Assembly (NCBI GenBank): GCA_050084515.1
Contig: CM114273.1
Span: forward strand, 37,262,001 to 37,326,000
Reading direction: 5' to 3'
Length of the DNA: 64,000 nucleotides
DNA from: Blasia pusilla
Lineage: Eukaryota > Marchantiophyta > Marchantiopsida > Blasiales
A program made the translations under genes and the position numbers. The notes below the pieces were generated by a model. That model saw only the letters and a program-made list of their open reading frames with translations, was not told the origin of the DNA and did no database searches. This document shows, piece after piece, positions 31,868 to 44,295 of this stretch. How positions within the stretch are numbered: position 1 is the stretch's first letter; every line of letters starts with the position of its first letter.

Positions 31868-32494
31868 ATGGCGTCCCTGGCTTGCACCTCGGCTGTCGCA
31901 GCTGTTGCGGCCGCAGCCCCAGTGGCCAGCTTGAACGGCTGCAGCGATGTCGCGAGGAGCTTATCCATGGCTCCCTTGAGGTCGTCTTCCCTGCACGGTC
32001 AGAAGCTGCAGATTGTGTCCTCCTCTGCGCGCGTGAGCATGGCCATGGCGGAGGCGCCCGCGGGTTTCACCCCCCCGGAGTTGAAGGCCGACACTCCATC
32101 TCCAATTTTCGGTGGAAGCACAGGTGGTCTTCTCCGCAAGGCGCAGGTTGAGGAATTCTACGTGATCACCTGGGAATCTCCAAAGGAGCAGATCTTCGAA
32201 ATGCCAACGGGAGGAGCCGCCATCATGAGGTCTGGTCCCAACCTGCTCAAGCTGGCCAGGAAGGAGCAATGTTTGGCTTTGGGCAATGCCCTCAGGAGCA
32301 AGTTCAAGATCAAATACCAGTTCTACCGTGTCTTCCCCAACGGCGAGGTTCAATATCTGCACCCCAAGGACGGTGTCTACCCGGAGAAGGTTAACCCTGG
32401 CAGGAGCGGTGTTGGAATCAACCCTCGCTCTATTGGACAGAACGTCAACCCCGTGGTCGTCAAGTTCACCGGAAAGGGCGCCTTTGACTTGTAG
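31868..32494 (+). CDS. psaD: Photosystem I reaction-centre subunit II (PsaD) precursor
   Basis: An intact, intronless gene of 208 residues. The first 55-60 residues are rich in Ala and Ser with few acidic residues, a typical chloroplast transit peptide. The mature protein probably begins near [18 protein letters not shown]. The conserved PsaD core follows: [84 protein letters not shown], and the C-terminal [11 protein letters not shown]. PsaD sits on the stromal side of photosystem I and forms the docking site for ferredoxin, and it stabilises PsaC. The start at 31868 has a good plant context (GCGATGGCG) and gives a complete transit peptide. A long open frame on the opposite strand is a shadow of its GC-rich codons. 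It is convergent with the zinc-finger gene at 34356-36690. Confidence 0.97.
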   Translation: MASLACTSAVAAVAAAAPVASLNGCSDVARSLSMAPLRSSSLHGQKLQIVSSSARVSMAMAEAPAGFTPPELKADTPSPIFGGSTGGLLRKAQVEEFYVITWESPKEQIFEMPTGGAAIMRSGPNLLKLARKEQCLALGNALRSKFKIKYQFYRVFPNGEVQYLHPKDGVYPEKVNPGRSGVGINPRSIGQNVNPVVVKFTGKGAFDL

Positions 32495-34355
32495 AGGACT
32501 GTGAGTGTAGCGTGATTCAATTGTAATTATATTTGTTTCAATAACATCTTGTTTCCTCTGTATCGTATTTGGAGCTACGAATTGAGAGTGTATCCTTGTT
32601 CCACAATGTACACCAGTTTTTGAGAATACTTGATCCGTCCGCTTTATCATTCTGACTTGCCGCAGTCGTCTTTCCCCTTGTCTATTGTCATCACTGCTCC
32701 TGGATCTTATAAACATTTTGAATTACGTGTGAACTGTTTGTAATATCTATTGGTGAATCTTCAGCTCTCTTACCTCAGACCTGAAAGGATAGGTAGTTTT
32801 AAAACAAATTAATGCAGAACCGTTACCGGATTATCTTATTACGTGATGTATTTGAGTGCAATGTCTTGTGGGATTGTCAGATCCTATAGAAAACAGCGTT
32901 TAAATTCAACACTACTTAGATGAAATATGGCCTGTCATTCCACCTTTTGCTGAGGGAGGTATACCCGGAAGACTTAGTAAGGAGCATTTAGATACCAGGA
33001 ATTAATTTAGCTCCCAAATCATCACAGGAAAAATACGCGGAAGTTCTTTTTCAGAACGCTCCGCCAATCCAATTCTCTACCCAAGATTATATAACTTGTT
33101 TCTTTACGAACTACTATGACCAGGCTTAGCCGAACTAAGTGCTAGCCGAACTAAAGTAGCTGCACTTAGTTCGGCTAGCCTGCAGTAGTTGCTAGTCAGA
33201 AAAAGGCTTAGCTGTGTTGTCACTCATTAGTCTGGGACCGGAGAAAAGATGTGATGTATCTTCTTGTAGCCATGAATCACATGTTGGTCTTTGGGGATGT
33301 GCATAACTCTAAGAATATTGTGAATCTAGTATCTCTCCAGGGGGTTACTAATTGGAACATTTGGATCATTTATGTAAGAGAGCCTTCTAGATTTGCAAAC
33401 ACTGTCTACTTGACATGAGACAATTGGGCAGCAACAAGGAAGTTTTCAATTGATGTGCATCATGAAAAATCCCTTCACCGCCAAAGTTAGTACACTGGTT
33501 TCTTTCTAATCCTATTTCTCAATGAGGAAAGGTGGGAGGAGGAAGGTTCCACAGACAAGAACTTAAAGGTTGCAGCTGGATGATACTGAGCTCGCCACAC
33601 GGTGCCTCAGCACGCTGTAACTGTGTCCACAGACTTGCTCACGCCTTAGGTAAAGTGTGAAGGAAGAGTATAGGATAAGGGAGAAAGTAAACAAATATGC
33701 GAGAACACGTTATCATGCAGACTTGCCATATCTTGACCAGAAATTGGAACATTGATGAAAACGTAACTACCCAAACTGAAATACACGCTGCACTCTTGGA
33801 GCAACACGCTGTGCAGATGAAAGCAATGTCCGGAGCATTTGGTGCTGCAAATTTCTCCGGGTATGAGAAGCGGTATCTTATGGTACATGAGCGATTGAAC
33901 GCTGTGCAGGTCTTTACAAATGTGCCATTTTGTAAAGCTTTCAAAATGTATTTCACCTCATTCCGGGAAATAACATTGTCCAGATTGACACTCTCTCTGT
34001 CGGAATGTGCAAAGGAAAAATAAAAAATAATCCTCCGCTCCTCACGCTTTTCCACCAGATAATGGCATCGCAGATGAGAAATGTCTAATTCGTAAAGAAA
34101 AAAATTCTGACCACATTCTTCAACCAAAATCCTCACCACCTGTGGTAGAAACTTTGAAGAAAATCACCGATTGAAAACCCAATAATACTGACTTCATCCA
34201 ATACCTGTGAAGTTTCAAATCTACTCGTAGAAGCCGATTCGCAAATAGTACTCCCCTCCTATTGGTGTGACTGTGTCTAACTAAGGCTAATGTTTGCTTA
34301 GAAATGAAAGGAATATGGATTCCCGCAGCCGCAACAAACCTCTTCCGCAGAGAAC
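32495..34355. other. Intergenic region between two convergent genes
   Basis: Contains the 3' end of psaD (the AT-rich stretch about 32520-32560 with TTGTAATTATATTTG is the likely polyadenylation area) and presumably the 3' UTR of the zinc-finger gene on the other strand. An inverted repeat lies at 33128-33176. Open frames near 33640-34140 on both strands show no recognised protein. Confidence 0.55.
33128..33176. repeat. 15-bp perfect inverted repeat
   Basis: AGCCGAACTAAGTGC (33128-33142) is repeated in reverse complement at 33162-33176 with a 19-base spacer that itself contains AGCCGAACTAA. It could fold as a stem-loop. It lies about 630 bp downstream of psaD and has no run of T that would suggest an RNA polymerase III stop. 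Confidence 0.7.
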
Positions 34356-36690
34356 TCATCGTTGCATAGAGGCCATCACCGGACATTTGTTTGCCCAGTG
34401 ACCCTGGTCGCCACATTTGTAGCAGCTTCCTGTTGCAGGACCTGCTGAGTTGAATGGCTTCGGCTGTCCAAATTCACTACTTGGGCAATTCGTAGACCAG
34501 TGTCCCTGACCGCCACATTTGTAACAGCTATTTGTAGTCTTCACAGCTGGTGTTCGGTCGGTATTGATTGACTGATCGCTAAACCCACCACTAAACGCAT
34601 TTGCGCAATCTCTGGACCAGTGACCTTCCTGACCACACTTGAAACAAGTTCCTCTAGCAGGGCTCTGTCCACCAGAGACGCTAATTCCTCTTCCGCTAAT
34701 GACTGGAATGCTACCCATGTTACTAAAACTACCGTTACTCTGACTTGGACAATCCCTGGCCCAGTGTCCTCCCTGCCCACATTTGTAACAAGAACCTCCA
34801 GCTAATCCAGAAGGAGTTTCTGCGTTGGCCATGTGGCTGAATCCTCTGGTGCTACTTCCAGGGGTACTTACCCTACTGTCCTTCCCTGCTTCATCGCACC
34901 ACTGGAAAAAGGTACAACCTTGCCCCTACGGAAATATTGAACAAACAATTATTTTAGAGAAGCATATGGTTTCACTTAAAGATAGCGATCACTGCCAGAG
35001 CATAAATCGCAAAGTAGAGCCCTTGAAACATGATTGTGCAGAGAAGAAAGAAAACTGACTGTCATTTCATCACAGCTATTGAATGATCATGACTGACTGT
35101 AAATCTCAGTAGGGTCACTACAGAAGTTCAGCAGGAAATTTCGGTGATTTCTCCAGCTGTACTGGAGGTCGGAGATCTAGAAGAGGGGATTGGACCTGAG
35201 GCAAGGGACATTTATAGAACGAGCGGCCCATGTTTCGTTCTGTTTTCGCAGTGAGTGTTGCACAAGGTCCAGCTCCACATTGGCATTGTATCTGAGGAAA
35301 TTCTTGCCGTGTGCCTCTTTCGGTTGGGAAGCTTTGCGGTCCAGCATCACACCACTCGAAGAAAGAGCATTGTCCTTCATCCTGACATATTGGACACACC
35401 TCAGGCAACTGATATTTTCCTAACACAATCGGGTAGACCAAACCCTATCCAGATGACCGCTGAATCCTCCGAGTATGATTACTAATTATTTCTAACCAAA
35501 TGACAAATCTATGCATGAAAACTGAGCGCATTCAAAACTGTTACTTTGAGAGAGCAGAGCGAAAGAGCATGGTTCAGAGCGTCACAATATATGAGTACTT
35601 TTTTGCTACAATTATGGGGAAAACTTGCAAAAATCTGTTCGATTTCAAGCTGGAGGCAACGATGAACACAACTCTTCCTCTGTCAGAAGTGGGAAGGGTC
35701 AGAGGCATTAAGGCGAGACAATGACAAACCTTCTTAGATCGACTTGATCTGTTCACTATCGTTCTATAGCATTAATCATCTGGAGTGCACAGTGAGTCGA
35801 AATTAAACTAAAGACAATGAAACGTTTACCTTAATTTCTGCCTGAAGTTTCTAGACGTAGTAGAACTGCCGCGTTAATGCCAATAGAAGAAGCGGAGTTA
35901 CCTTCTTCAAGGGACACCGATAAAATCTGCGCCCCTGATTCTTCTCCGTGTTTGCAGTCATGACATTACAAGCACCCGCTCCACAAGGACAAAGCCTTTC
36001 AGGTACATCCGATGTGTCTTGCATATCTCCGCCACCCAGGGAAGAAAAACTCCCACCGGATTTTGGATTTGAACAATCTTTAGACCAATGTCCCACGAGT
36101 CCACATTTGTAACACGTCGATGATTCCGCACCCCTACCTCCTCCAGCTGCAGTCCCCGCATTCCCTGCGTATCCATGATTTCCTCCTCGAATTGAATTTC
36201 CTCCCGATCCCCTTCCTACAGCTGTTTTCTTCCACAACTCGCTGTTGCTTCCTCTCAAGGCGGCCATATACTCTCCTTCAGGCTGCGAGTTGATGACAGG
36301 AGCTAATCCCACAGCGTTTCTCGGCGCTTGAAAGCTAGTGTCAGGAGTAGCGCTGCTTTCGTCGTCACGCCGCCTTCTCTTGTCGACCGTGTTCTCCCCT
36401 GAGAAACCTCTGAGAGTCTGTTCCGGGGAGTACATAACGGCCCCGCCACCCCATTGTGAATTAAGGTCCTTTCGCTTCCCTGCATAGTTCTGTCCAGTTT
36501 CCAAACCTTGAAAATTGCCAGCGTCACCTGACTGAAGGCCTTTCTCTTTACAGTCTGCACCAGGTAGAGGTCCGTCACATCCTTCCGAATTCGATCGCCG
36601 CCGCATGTGCCGAGTTTCTACAGCAGCCACAGCCGAAAGGAAATCCGCGTCTTCGTAAAACGAATCTAAATCCTCCTCACCTTCTGTCAT
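34356..36690 (-). CDS. Zinc-finger protein with tandem GRF fingers and five CCHC knuckles
   Basis: Three exons: 36690-35902, 35381-35196 and 34925-34356, both introns with GT-AG ends and phase 0, giving 514 residues. Exon 1 starts MTEGEEDLDSFYEDADFL, has a basic KRRRR stretch (possible nuclear signal), a CCHC knuckle CYKCGLVGHWSKDC, and the first half of a GRF finger (CPCGAGACNVMTA to RRFYRCPLKK). Exon 2 completes it (CSFFEWCD) and opens a second GRF finger (CQCGAGPCATLTA to RSFYKCPLPQ). Exon 3 completes that (CTFFQWCDEAG) and adds four more knuckles: CYKCGQGGHWARDC, CFKCGQEGHWSRDC, CYKCGGQGHWSTNC and CYKCGDQGHWANKC. GRF and CCHC fingers bind single-stranded nucleic acid and occur together in plant proteins and topoisomerase III-alpha. 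A nucleic-acid-binding role is likely; the exact function is unknown. All zinc ligands are present, so the gene looks intact. Confidence 0.9.
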
Positions 36691-37634
36691 AGCTAACTAA
36701 CTCCCCAGACGTCAGGCAAACTTTTCCGTGCATCAAATGTGAACACATACAACCAACCGTTTCACCCCTTCTTCCTCAGTCACAGGAGTGATGATCCGAT
36801 TTCACACCGTCTGTGTACGTCAATCCTTCACACTAGCTTCGAGATCTCACAGCCACGTAATTGAGACGCTTCTGTGAATCATAGTGCGCGATTCCATGAG
36901 GAGGAAGTGCAAACGCTTTGGCATTTTTCTCAAACCCTAGATCAAAGCTTTGAGACATACTTTCATGTACCAACGACACCACACATCCCGTCCACGACAG
37001 ATTCGTAGTTCAAACAATGTGGCGATGTACAGATGGGAACACAGAAGCAAAACAGGAATAGTTCCAGGCAGAACGAGTGTGCCAAAATTCAAACAACCGC
37101 TTACTTATCTGTGAGCAGCTTATGACTGCGATCATAAGGCTGCTCACATTACGACGGGAGTAAGCAAGCGAACTACACCGCGGTGACATAAGTCTTGTCG
37201 GATAAGGGGGGAATATTTTTCATTTATTTAAATATTTTAGAGGACAGAGTTTGGGGAACCCTCTTCCCATGTTGACACATGTAAAAAGTACTTAATTAAG
37301 GTTATTCATCCGCTAACAAGAAGAGCTAAATTTTTTTCATCCGCGGGCAGTATACTAGCATTTCAAACTAGGGAATTATGTTTACAAAATGAAGTTTTAC
37401 AAATATCACTTTGCCCATTTAGGACGTGGTGACACATGCAAGGGATGAATTTATATTTGTAACGGACGTTTTATGTACATACATGTATGTTTCTTGAAAA
37501 GATGTGCTCATCATTCCCACCGGAGCCATCAACTCGCCTACTCTCACAATCTTGCTCTCTCCATTGTCACTAATTATTATAGGCAATGCATATATGTGGC
37601 ATTACAAAGACCATAGGCATGGATATGTTGAGCC
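36691..37634. other. Upstream region of the zinc-finger gene and AT-rich spacer
   Basis: The first few hundred bases next to 36690 should contain the 5' UTR and promoter of the minus-strand gene; no sure TATA box was picked out. A CTGTGAGCAGCTTATGACTGCGATCATAAGGCTGCTCACA region (about 37110-37150) is an imperfect inverted repeat. The rest is AT-rich with no coding signal. Confidence 0.45.
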
Positions 37635-38345
37635 TGTAGTGCATCTACTATCTTGAACGCTAATCTTATGTGTTATGGAAATTTACGTTCAGTAGGTCAC
37701 GCTTTTGTTACTAATCTACATCCAAACACACTCATATTAGTCCTATTTTGGGTCAACCAACCGTGTGTCTCCCAAGTTTGGGTCTCGATTCATCCCTCAA
37801 GCTTAATAATCCTTGATAATGTGATAAACTAACCTAATTCCTTATTGGCAATATAGGCAAGCGATTGAAAACATGGGATAGACTTCCTTGATATTCTAGG
37901 GACCTAAAATAACACAAGTGCACATGGTAGGCCTAATTGCCCAATGGATCTCAAACGAGTCTCTAAACGGGACTTAACAAGGTTTTAGATCCAAGGTTTG
38001 GATCTGACCAAACTTGATTTGGTATCAAAATCCTAGCGCCAACATTATATCCATCCTATGTCTTTGATTTAACCTTCATGGTTCATAAGATGGGGTTCAC
38101 ATTCCAAACTCTCTTTGATACCCTCCCACTTATGTATAGTTATAGAGATATTTGGTCCCTCCTTATTTCAAATAATCCCTCTTGCGCTACTCCTTGTGGC
38201 CCACAACCCAAACTACCATTTCAAAGGTTCAAAAATCCTTTAAAAAGCAAGATTCATGCCTATTTTAGGATTTTTGATTTTCTGTCTTCTCGCATCTTTG
38301 GTGTGTTGAAATTAGCTTATCTTAAACTTTCCAATGTTATCCTAT
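37635..38345 (+). repeat. R1-family LTR, diverged partial copy
   Basis: Aligns by eye with R1 at about 9840-10490: shared blocks include TTCAGTAGGTCACGCT (37690), CATCCAAACACAC (37730), and a TCTTTGGTGTGTTG ... CTTTCCAA stretch at 38295-38330. Both ends are lost and indels are many, so it is much older than the copies at 9831 and 41474. Confidence 0.68.
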
Positions 38346-38379
38346 TCATTTAAAAAAAATCATTATAAGGGATTAAGGA

Positions 38380-40340
38380 TTTCTTGTGGATCCATTACAA
38401 ATCCATTTTTGCAAAAAGCGGTTACTTTGTAAGTCTATGGAAACTTCATGATTGCAAGTCCACTTCATGTGACTCCATTGTAGTTCCCTGTAGTTTTGCA
38501 AGTCCTCATTGCTTTGCGAGTCTAAATAGTCATTTTGCCGTTCAATTGTAGTGACTTGCAGTGTGCTCACATTTGACTTACCAACATTTATTGGGAGTCA
38601 AACTCACAATTTTTTCACACCATGGACTCAGACTTTGCGACTATAAGGGCTTGCATGGGATTCACAAGAGACTCAGAACTTGCGAGTCTTAGAACTCCCA
38701 AATTGAGAGTCTTGGAATTCGCAAACCAATATTTGTGAGTCCCAACACTTAATTCTTAGCCATAAATTCCCATTTCACCTCCAAGCCACTCTATTTTTGC
38801 TTATTCTCCTAACTTTTTGAGATTCCTTTCCTCCCTGTGCAACTAGTCTCTTTCTATGGTGGAGTTAGGTCTTGAATTTTTTTCGATAGGAGTCTTTTTT
38901 TAATGTTGAGGAATATATAGATGATCAAAATTAATTGTATTCTATTTTTTCTTTCCAAAATTCTTGAAATGAAAGAGTAAGAAAAACATCCTAAGAAAAT
39001 CTCACATAAAAAAGTATTCAATCAATCCAAAAATAAGTCTAAAAAGAGGAAAAAAAAAGAGCAAAAAACAATTAGTTTGCAAGTGCAAAAAAACCAATGC
39101 TTTGTGAGTCCTTAATTTGGAAGTTTCTTGCAAATCATTTGCAAGTTAAAAAACTACTACTTGGACTCAAAATTTTATGAGTGTTTTATGATTGTGTTGT
39201 GAGTCAATTTTTTCAAGGTATTTGCGACTACTTGCACTTGCAAGTCATACGCTATTTGCAAGCAAACTATGAGTTCTTTGCATACTACAAAGGATTGTTT
39301 TTTTCTAGTGACTAATTTGCAAGTCCAATTATTCACTTTGCAGGTTCTTTTGCGACTTTCTTGTGATTGCAATTTATGGGTGTAATTTTTTTCCGACTAG
39401 CTTGCGATTGGCTCGCAACTCGCAAGGCTCAATTATTTTGTGAGTCCCCATTGTCACTTGTAAGCTATTCACAGTCCGAGAAGTCATAAGGAAATCACAA
39501 GATAGCCATACATTTATATTGTAACTACAAGTTGCAAGGGAGTTGCAAAGTGAGAGTGTCAGGACTCGCAAGTAAGCTATAACTAAGCTTGCAGCTTGCG
39601 ATTGCTTTGTGAGTGTCCGAACTCGCACATTGTGACTACTTTCTGAGTCTCAAAACTCGTAAATCAACATTTCCAAGTCCCAACACCGAAATATTGGACT
39701 TAAATTCCTCTTTCACCTCCAATCCAATCCTTTTTTGTTTTTCATACTAATTTTCCAAGACTCCTCTTCTCACTATGCAACTACTTTCTCTCTATAGTGG
39801 AGCTAACTCAAATATATTTCTTGGGTGGGATTTTTCTTTTATTGTTAAGGGACATGTAGATGAGTGAAGTTCATTTTCTCCCATGGTTCCTTTTTAAAAT
39901 TCTAGAAATGAAGGAGGAAAAAATCCATCCGTAAGAAGAAAAATGGAAGGAGAAAAATCCCCTCTGATTTTTTTTCAAAAATCCAAAAATGAGTCCAAAT
40001 AAAGCAAAAAAGAGGGGAAAAAAATGAGTTTGCGAGTGCAAAAAACCGCTATGCTTCGACTTAGTTTTTGCAACTTATTTGCGACTACACATACATATAA
40101 GTCATATGGTCTTTGCGAGCTAAGTGCGAGTACCAAATGGCTATATTTTAGTTGTGTTATGGTTGGGTTGCAACTAATTTGTGAGTCTTTGCGAATGTCT
40201 TGCGAGTGTAATAAGATGCAACTTCAGAGTTACGACGCAATTGCAAAGTGTGGCTTGAAATCAAAGTTGTTTAACTATGTCGCAATTGTCTTGCTTCTCT
40301 GTAGGCTCCGTGTTGCAATTGGTTTGCGCTTGTTAGCACT
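38380..40340. repeat. Two tandem ~0.94-kb units rich in GCGAGT/GCAAGT words
   Basis: Non-coding tract in which words such as TTGCAAGT, TGCGAGTC, CTCGCAA and TTGTGAGTC recur dozens of times without strict period. A non-repetitive block in the first unit (about 38700-39090: CCCAACACTTAATTC, TTTCACCTCCAA, GAAATGAAAGAG, GTTTGCAAGTGCAAAAAA) recurs in order in the second (about 39675-40045), about 940-970 bp away, which shows an old tandem duplication. Related words appear inverted at 27290-27490. No open frame or known repeat family is recognised. Confidence 0.62.
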
Positions 40341-40393
40341 TGCAAAATTGTCTCAAATATAGTGGTGGTGGCTTTCTTGCAAGTGTAATTAAT

Positions 40394-40549
40394 GTTTGGT
40401 TGTTGTGTGGATTTGCCAGGGGTGCAACCCTCATGTTGGTGTCTGATGGTTGTTCTAGAAGATGGCATATGGCATGTCTCATTCCCCAAACCTCCCCCCC
40501 TCTTGATGTAGTTCCCACATGATGATGGTTATGTGCTAGATGTGTATAG
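40394..40549 (+). pseudogene. Isolated PHD-finger relic of the E1/E3 family
   Basis: In one frame (with stops): LLCGFARGATLMLVSDGCSR, RWHMACLIPQ and then WLCARC before TAG at 40547-40549. Compared with E1 and E3 the first Cys is Trp and the third is Ser, while the His and the remaining ligands are kept. No integrase, RT or terminal repeat remains directly next to it; downstream sequence to about 40800 shows weak similarity to the end of the family, including GCGATGTGTATGCGCA at about 40763. It is the third independent witness of the PHD domain in this retroelement family. Confidence 0.75.
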
Positions 40550-40720
40550 GGTAGTAGGTCATGTCAAGTAGATGTGATGTGTGCTATCTAGAGTTAAGGA
40601 GACCCAAGTGCCAGTTAGGAGGGTGGTTATACGGTCTCGATGTAAATCCATGAGTTCATTTTTGTATGTCTGTGCATCTACTCGTGTGTTGGGAAGATCG
40701 GTGTTGTGTGGTGTGGATGA

Positions 40721-40757
40721 ACAATCCATATTGTTGTGGACCAACAATATGGATTGT
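40721..40757. repeat. 16-bp perfect inverted repeat
   Basis: ACAATCCATATTGTTG (40721-40736), loop TGGAC, and the reverse complement at 40742-40757, just before a B-unit-like tail (GCGATGTGTATGCGCA). It could be a local fold-back formed within the relic. Confidence 0.7.
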
Positions 40758-41473
40758 ATAGCGATGTGTATGCGCATCTACTCGTTAGCCAACACGTAGA
40801 GTTTTACCACGTTGACGCCATAGAAGATCACACGGCTATTTGTCTTGAGGTGTCGGATGAGGTTGAAGATAGGTTTGTTACATCGACAGCGTCGTTTCTC
40901 ATGAATCCCCTTCTTTGCTATTTTTGGCCTAGTGACTCGTTGATCAAGTCAATGGTCACCTTGTAACCTGGGCTCACAGATTACCGTTGGAGAAATATTA
41001 TTGTTTGGGAGAAGATCCAAAAGACTCTTCCCAAGGTTGCAAGAGAGGGAGAGATGGTCATTCTATTTCATGTAAGAATTAGTTTGTTGCCCATGGTATG
41101 CACAGAAAAAATGCCCTCGCAAATTTTTTTGTCTCGCATGGTTTTCTTTTCATTATTAAATTGACATGTGTTAGTATTAAAAGTGCTCTCAAGGGATAGG
41201 TATCATCATCTAGAGGAGGGTTTCTTTGACTACTAGCTCACAATAGTAACAATATCGACTTACAAATTGTCTTAAGTTTAAGTTAAAAATTCTTAAATCT
41301 ACAAACACGTGTTGGTTTTCCAATCTTGAGTATAAAACCCTTTGGATCTTTGTGTTGGGAAGATAAATAATGTTTGGTGTATAGTTGTGATCTACGATGC
41401 GGATCGTGTAGCGATGGGTATATGCATGACAATGTGTCTACATGCAAGTGTAATATCTCATACGTATACATGG

Positions 41474-42503
41474 TGTCGCGACCCTCATAGCCAAACGAAC
41501 ACCAAATAGGCGCCAAGCGGAACATCAGAACTCAAGTGGACTCATGTTGTGATGATCGCGCTTTGGAGAGGCTTTTGGAAGGTCTCTTGGAAAAGTCCAA
41601 GAGACAAAACGCGGAACGGAGTTGTGGGTTTCATGCATTAGTGGTCGTGACCAAGAAACCTATACCAAATGCGAGCCAAGACTTGAGATGAGTTGAGTCT
41701 TGGAAGGTTGGTTGCCAAAGAGGTGAGAACCACTTTTGGAACACGACTAGGGTTTGGGGAATTGGACTGTGTTTTGGACCATAACGTTTAGCCTTGATAT
41801 GCGTTCGAAACAAATAAGGGCGCATTGGAAATCTTATTTCAAGACGCTTCCAACGCACCAAAGATCTTAGCAAACACATAAGTAGAGACTGAGATATTGG
41901 CCGAAAATGACTGTGAGAGTAATCGGGTTGAGGGCCAATTGGAGAGGCCCGGGTGTCTTTCCCTAAATGTAGGGAACCCTGGAGATTCCCAAAATTACTA
42001 GTAAGGGAGGAGTCTCTCCAAGATGTCTTGGAACACGAATCCCCACTTTGAGTACCAAACCGCGTCTTAGAGGCATAGGATGGAACGAGAGTTTGGCGTT
42101 GGAACTCAAAACCCAAACATGATCCAAGGGAGTGGACTTTGTATGCCACACTTGGATTCTGACCCGAGATTCACTTTGTGCGAGTCTCGGTTAGGGACTC
42201 ATTGGATGTCCATCTGATAGTTGGAATTTCCAGGCGCGAAATGCCGTTTGAAGTTCCTGAACCGGCCAGAAAGTCTGTCCCAAGTCTTTCGAGACTTGCA
42301 TGTGTTGTAAACCGCAAAACTAGGAAGGTTGAGCTTGATGAGAGACCGAGACAAGAACTCGGAAAGTTAGCCCGCTGATTGATCCAAGACCCGACTAACC
42401 AAAGTGCGTGTTTGGATGCAGATCAGCGTTGAGAGCGTGACCTACTAAACACACCCTTCCGCAACAATAAAGATTAACGTTGAAGGAGAGTAGGCGCACG
42501 ACA
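41474..42503 (-). mobile_element. R1-family solo LTR with 5-bp target duplication
   Basis: A 1,030-bp LTR, inverted relative to R1 at 9831. On the plus strand it begins TGTCGCGACC and ends GCGCACGACA. It is flanked by CATGG on both sides (41469-41473 and 42504-42508). No internal region is present, so it formed by recombination between the two LTRs of a former element. It has no coding capacity; open frames inside it parallel those in the copy at 9831-10732 and are not genes. Confidence 0.88.
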
Positions 42504-42508
42504 CATGG

Positions 42509-44023
42509 TCATCGGAGGGATTTTTTGGAAATATATTCTCTGACACATGAGTCAATGCAACCCTCTAGGAAAACATAGGTGGATATTTGTGCACTAGTTA
42601 GCAAGACCTTAAAGTCCATTATCCAATCCATGAACACCCCCCCAAAATCAAGGTTGAGCAACCGACTTTGAACACTCAAGCATCACATATCAGCCCTTGA
42701 GTTACTAGATCATGTAGCAAAGGTAGGTGACCTCAAGTTTGGACGTATAAGGATGTACGCATCGTGCCCGAAAAGCGTGGCCTCGTGGAGTTGATAGGTT
42801 TTTCGGTAGAGTATTATCTAAAGTGTGATGCGACCTTTTAGGGATGTCCATCTACCATCTTTGTTGGCATGCCTATAGAGTTATGGGGTAGGAGATACAT
42901 ATTGAAAGATTCCACATTAGGTCTTGGGATAGGTCTAGGGGTATTCACTTTGAACAAGATGATGGTTGCATAATTGACAAGGGATATCATGTGGATGACC
43001 ATCTTGTCTTATTCATGTATATTGGTGCCAATATACATGTATAATCCAATACTACATAGAGGGAGTTGATTAATACTACCCCGTTTGTTTTGGAGGATCT
43101 CTTGTCTCTGCATATTATTATTGTGTGCAACTCTCGAGATTGGCTATATATTGATGGTGATCGTGTATGTTGCAATAACATAGTTGGGTACATTTAATCA
43201 TCCAGTCATAACGTTGCATGAGGAAAGCGCCTTGTGGGAGTATGTCGTGGGTTGACATGAGTGGTTTGGTTGGCAGTGAGATGAAGATTTTTACATTTCC
43301 ACCATGGCCACTGAAACCATAGAAATAGATGAGGAGATATTTATTAACTACAAATGGGGAATTTCATGAAAAATCATTGTACCCATTGAACATAAATATA
43401 CAATAAATCATACATTGGTCTTCATGTTTGTGTGCAAATGTTCAGTTACATTTCTTGATTGGAGTATTCTAAATTCTACCAACAAACTTCTCTTATTGTT
43501 ACTCAACAACATGTATAAGGTAATAAAGAAAATAGTGATAAAGAGTTTAATGATAAAATCTAACATAATTTATTTAAAAATCATAATGATAAATTTTTGT
43601 AGTAATTATTTTTTAAGTATAAAAAAGACATGTGGTGTTCATAGGAAATTTTACATTATTTAACCCATATCACTAATAATAGTAAGTTTTTGTTTTAATG
43701 AACCTATAATAGAAAATAAATAGATCATGTATATTATTCAAAAAATAAGAGAAAATATATAATAAAATATATAACTGGTTTTTGGAACTAAAATAAAAAG
43801 AAATGACATAGAGAAATGTTTTAAATTTCACTATCCCATAAAATAGGGTGATAATAAAAATATAGTAAAAAATAAATTAATTTTAATAGAAATAAAATAA
43901 CATGACATGTAAGAAAGTCTTAATGATAAAAGTGTAATTCAAAAAAAATTCATGATCTTTACAAAAAATTTTGTAACTATATTTTTAGTGTGAATAAAAT
44001 AATATTACACTAATATATGTATA
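42509..44023. other. AT-rich intergenic region
   Basis: 42540-43340 has moderate composition and scattered short frames without recognised similarity. 43480-44020 is very AT-rich. Nothing supports a gene. Confidence 0.5.
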
Positions 44024-44295
44024 TCTATTCTATTAATAAGAAGTTTACCCTATCAAGAGGCCAAAATGAATTTCACGACTGAAATTAATACATCTATATT
44101 ATTATGGGAGAGTGCCCTCATAAGAGGTGTCACGCCTCCTCATGACACGTGTCTTTTTGGGACAATAGGATTCATTTAGTTCGTATTCTTCCTCTCACGG
44201 GTTCTAGGTCGAATATTTTTTCACGGTGCTCCGCTCCGAGTTCAGACATGTTTTCACCCGTGCGGAGTAGAGGCATCTGCACGGGCACCATCTAG
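44024..44295 (+). mobile_element. Short non-autonomous Helitron-like element
   Basis: A 272-bp element. It begins TCTATTCTATTAATAAG after an A and ends GCACGGGCACCATCTAG before a T, as expected for Helitron insertion between A and T. The CTAG end is preceded by an arm pair CCCGTGC ... GCACGGG (about 44264-44285) that can form the typical 3' hairpin. There is no Rep/helicase coding. Confidence 0.72.

Noticed and set aside
31961-32716. 251-codon open frame antisense to psaD
   Set aside because: Shadow of the GC-rich psaD codons; no independent similarity or start context.
33639-34139. 166-codon minus-strand frame
   Set aside because: Opposite-strand frames are equally long, no recognised domain, low complexity of hydrophobic residues; most likely chance.
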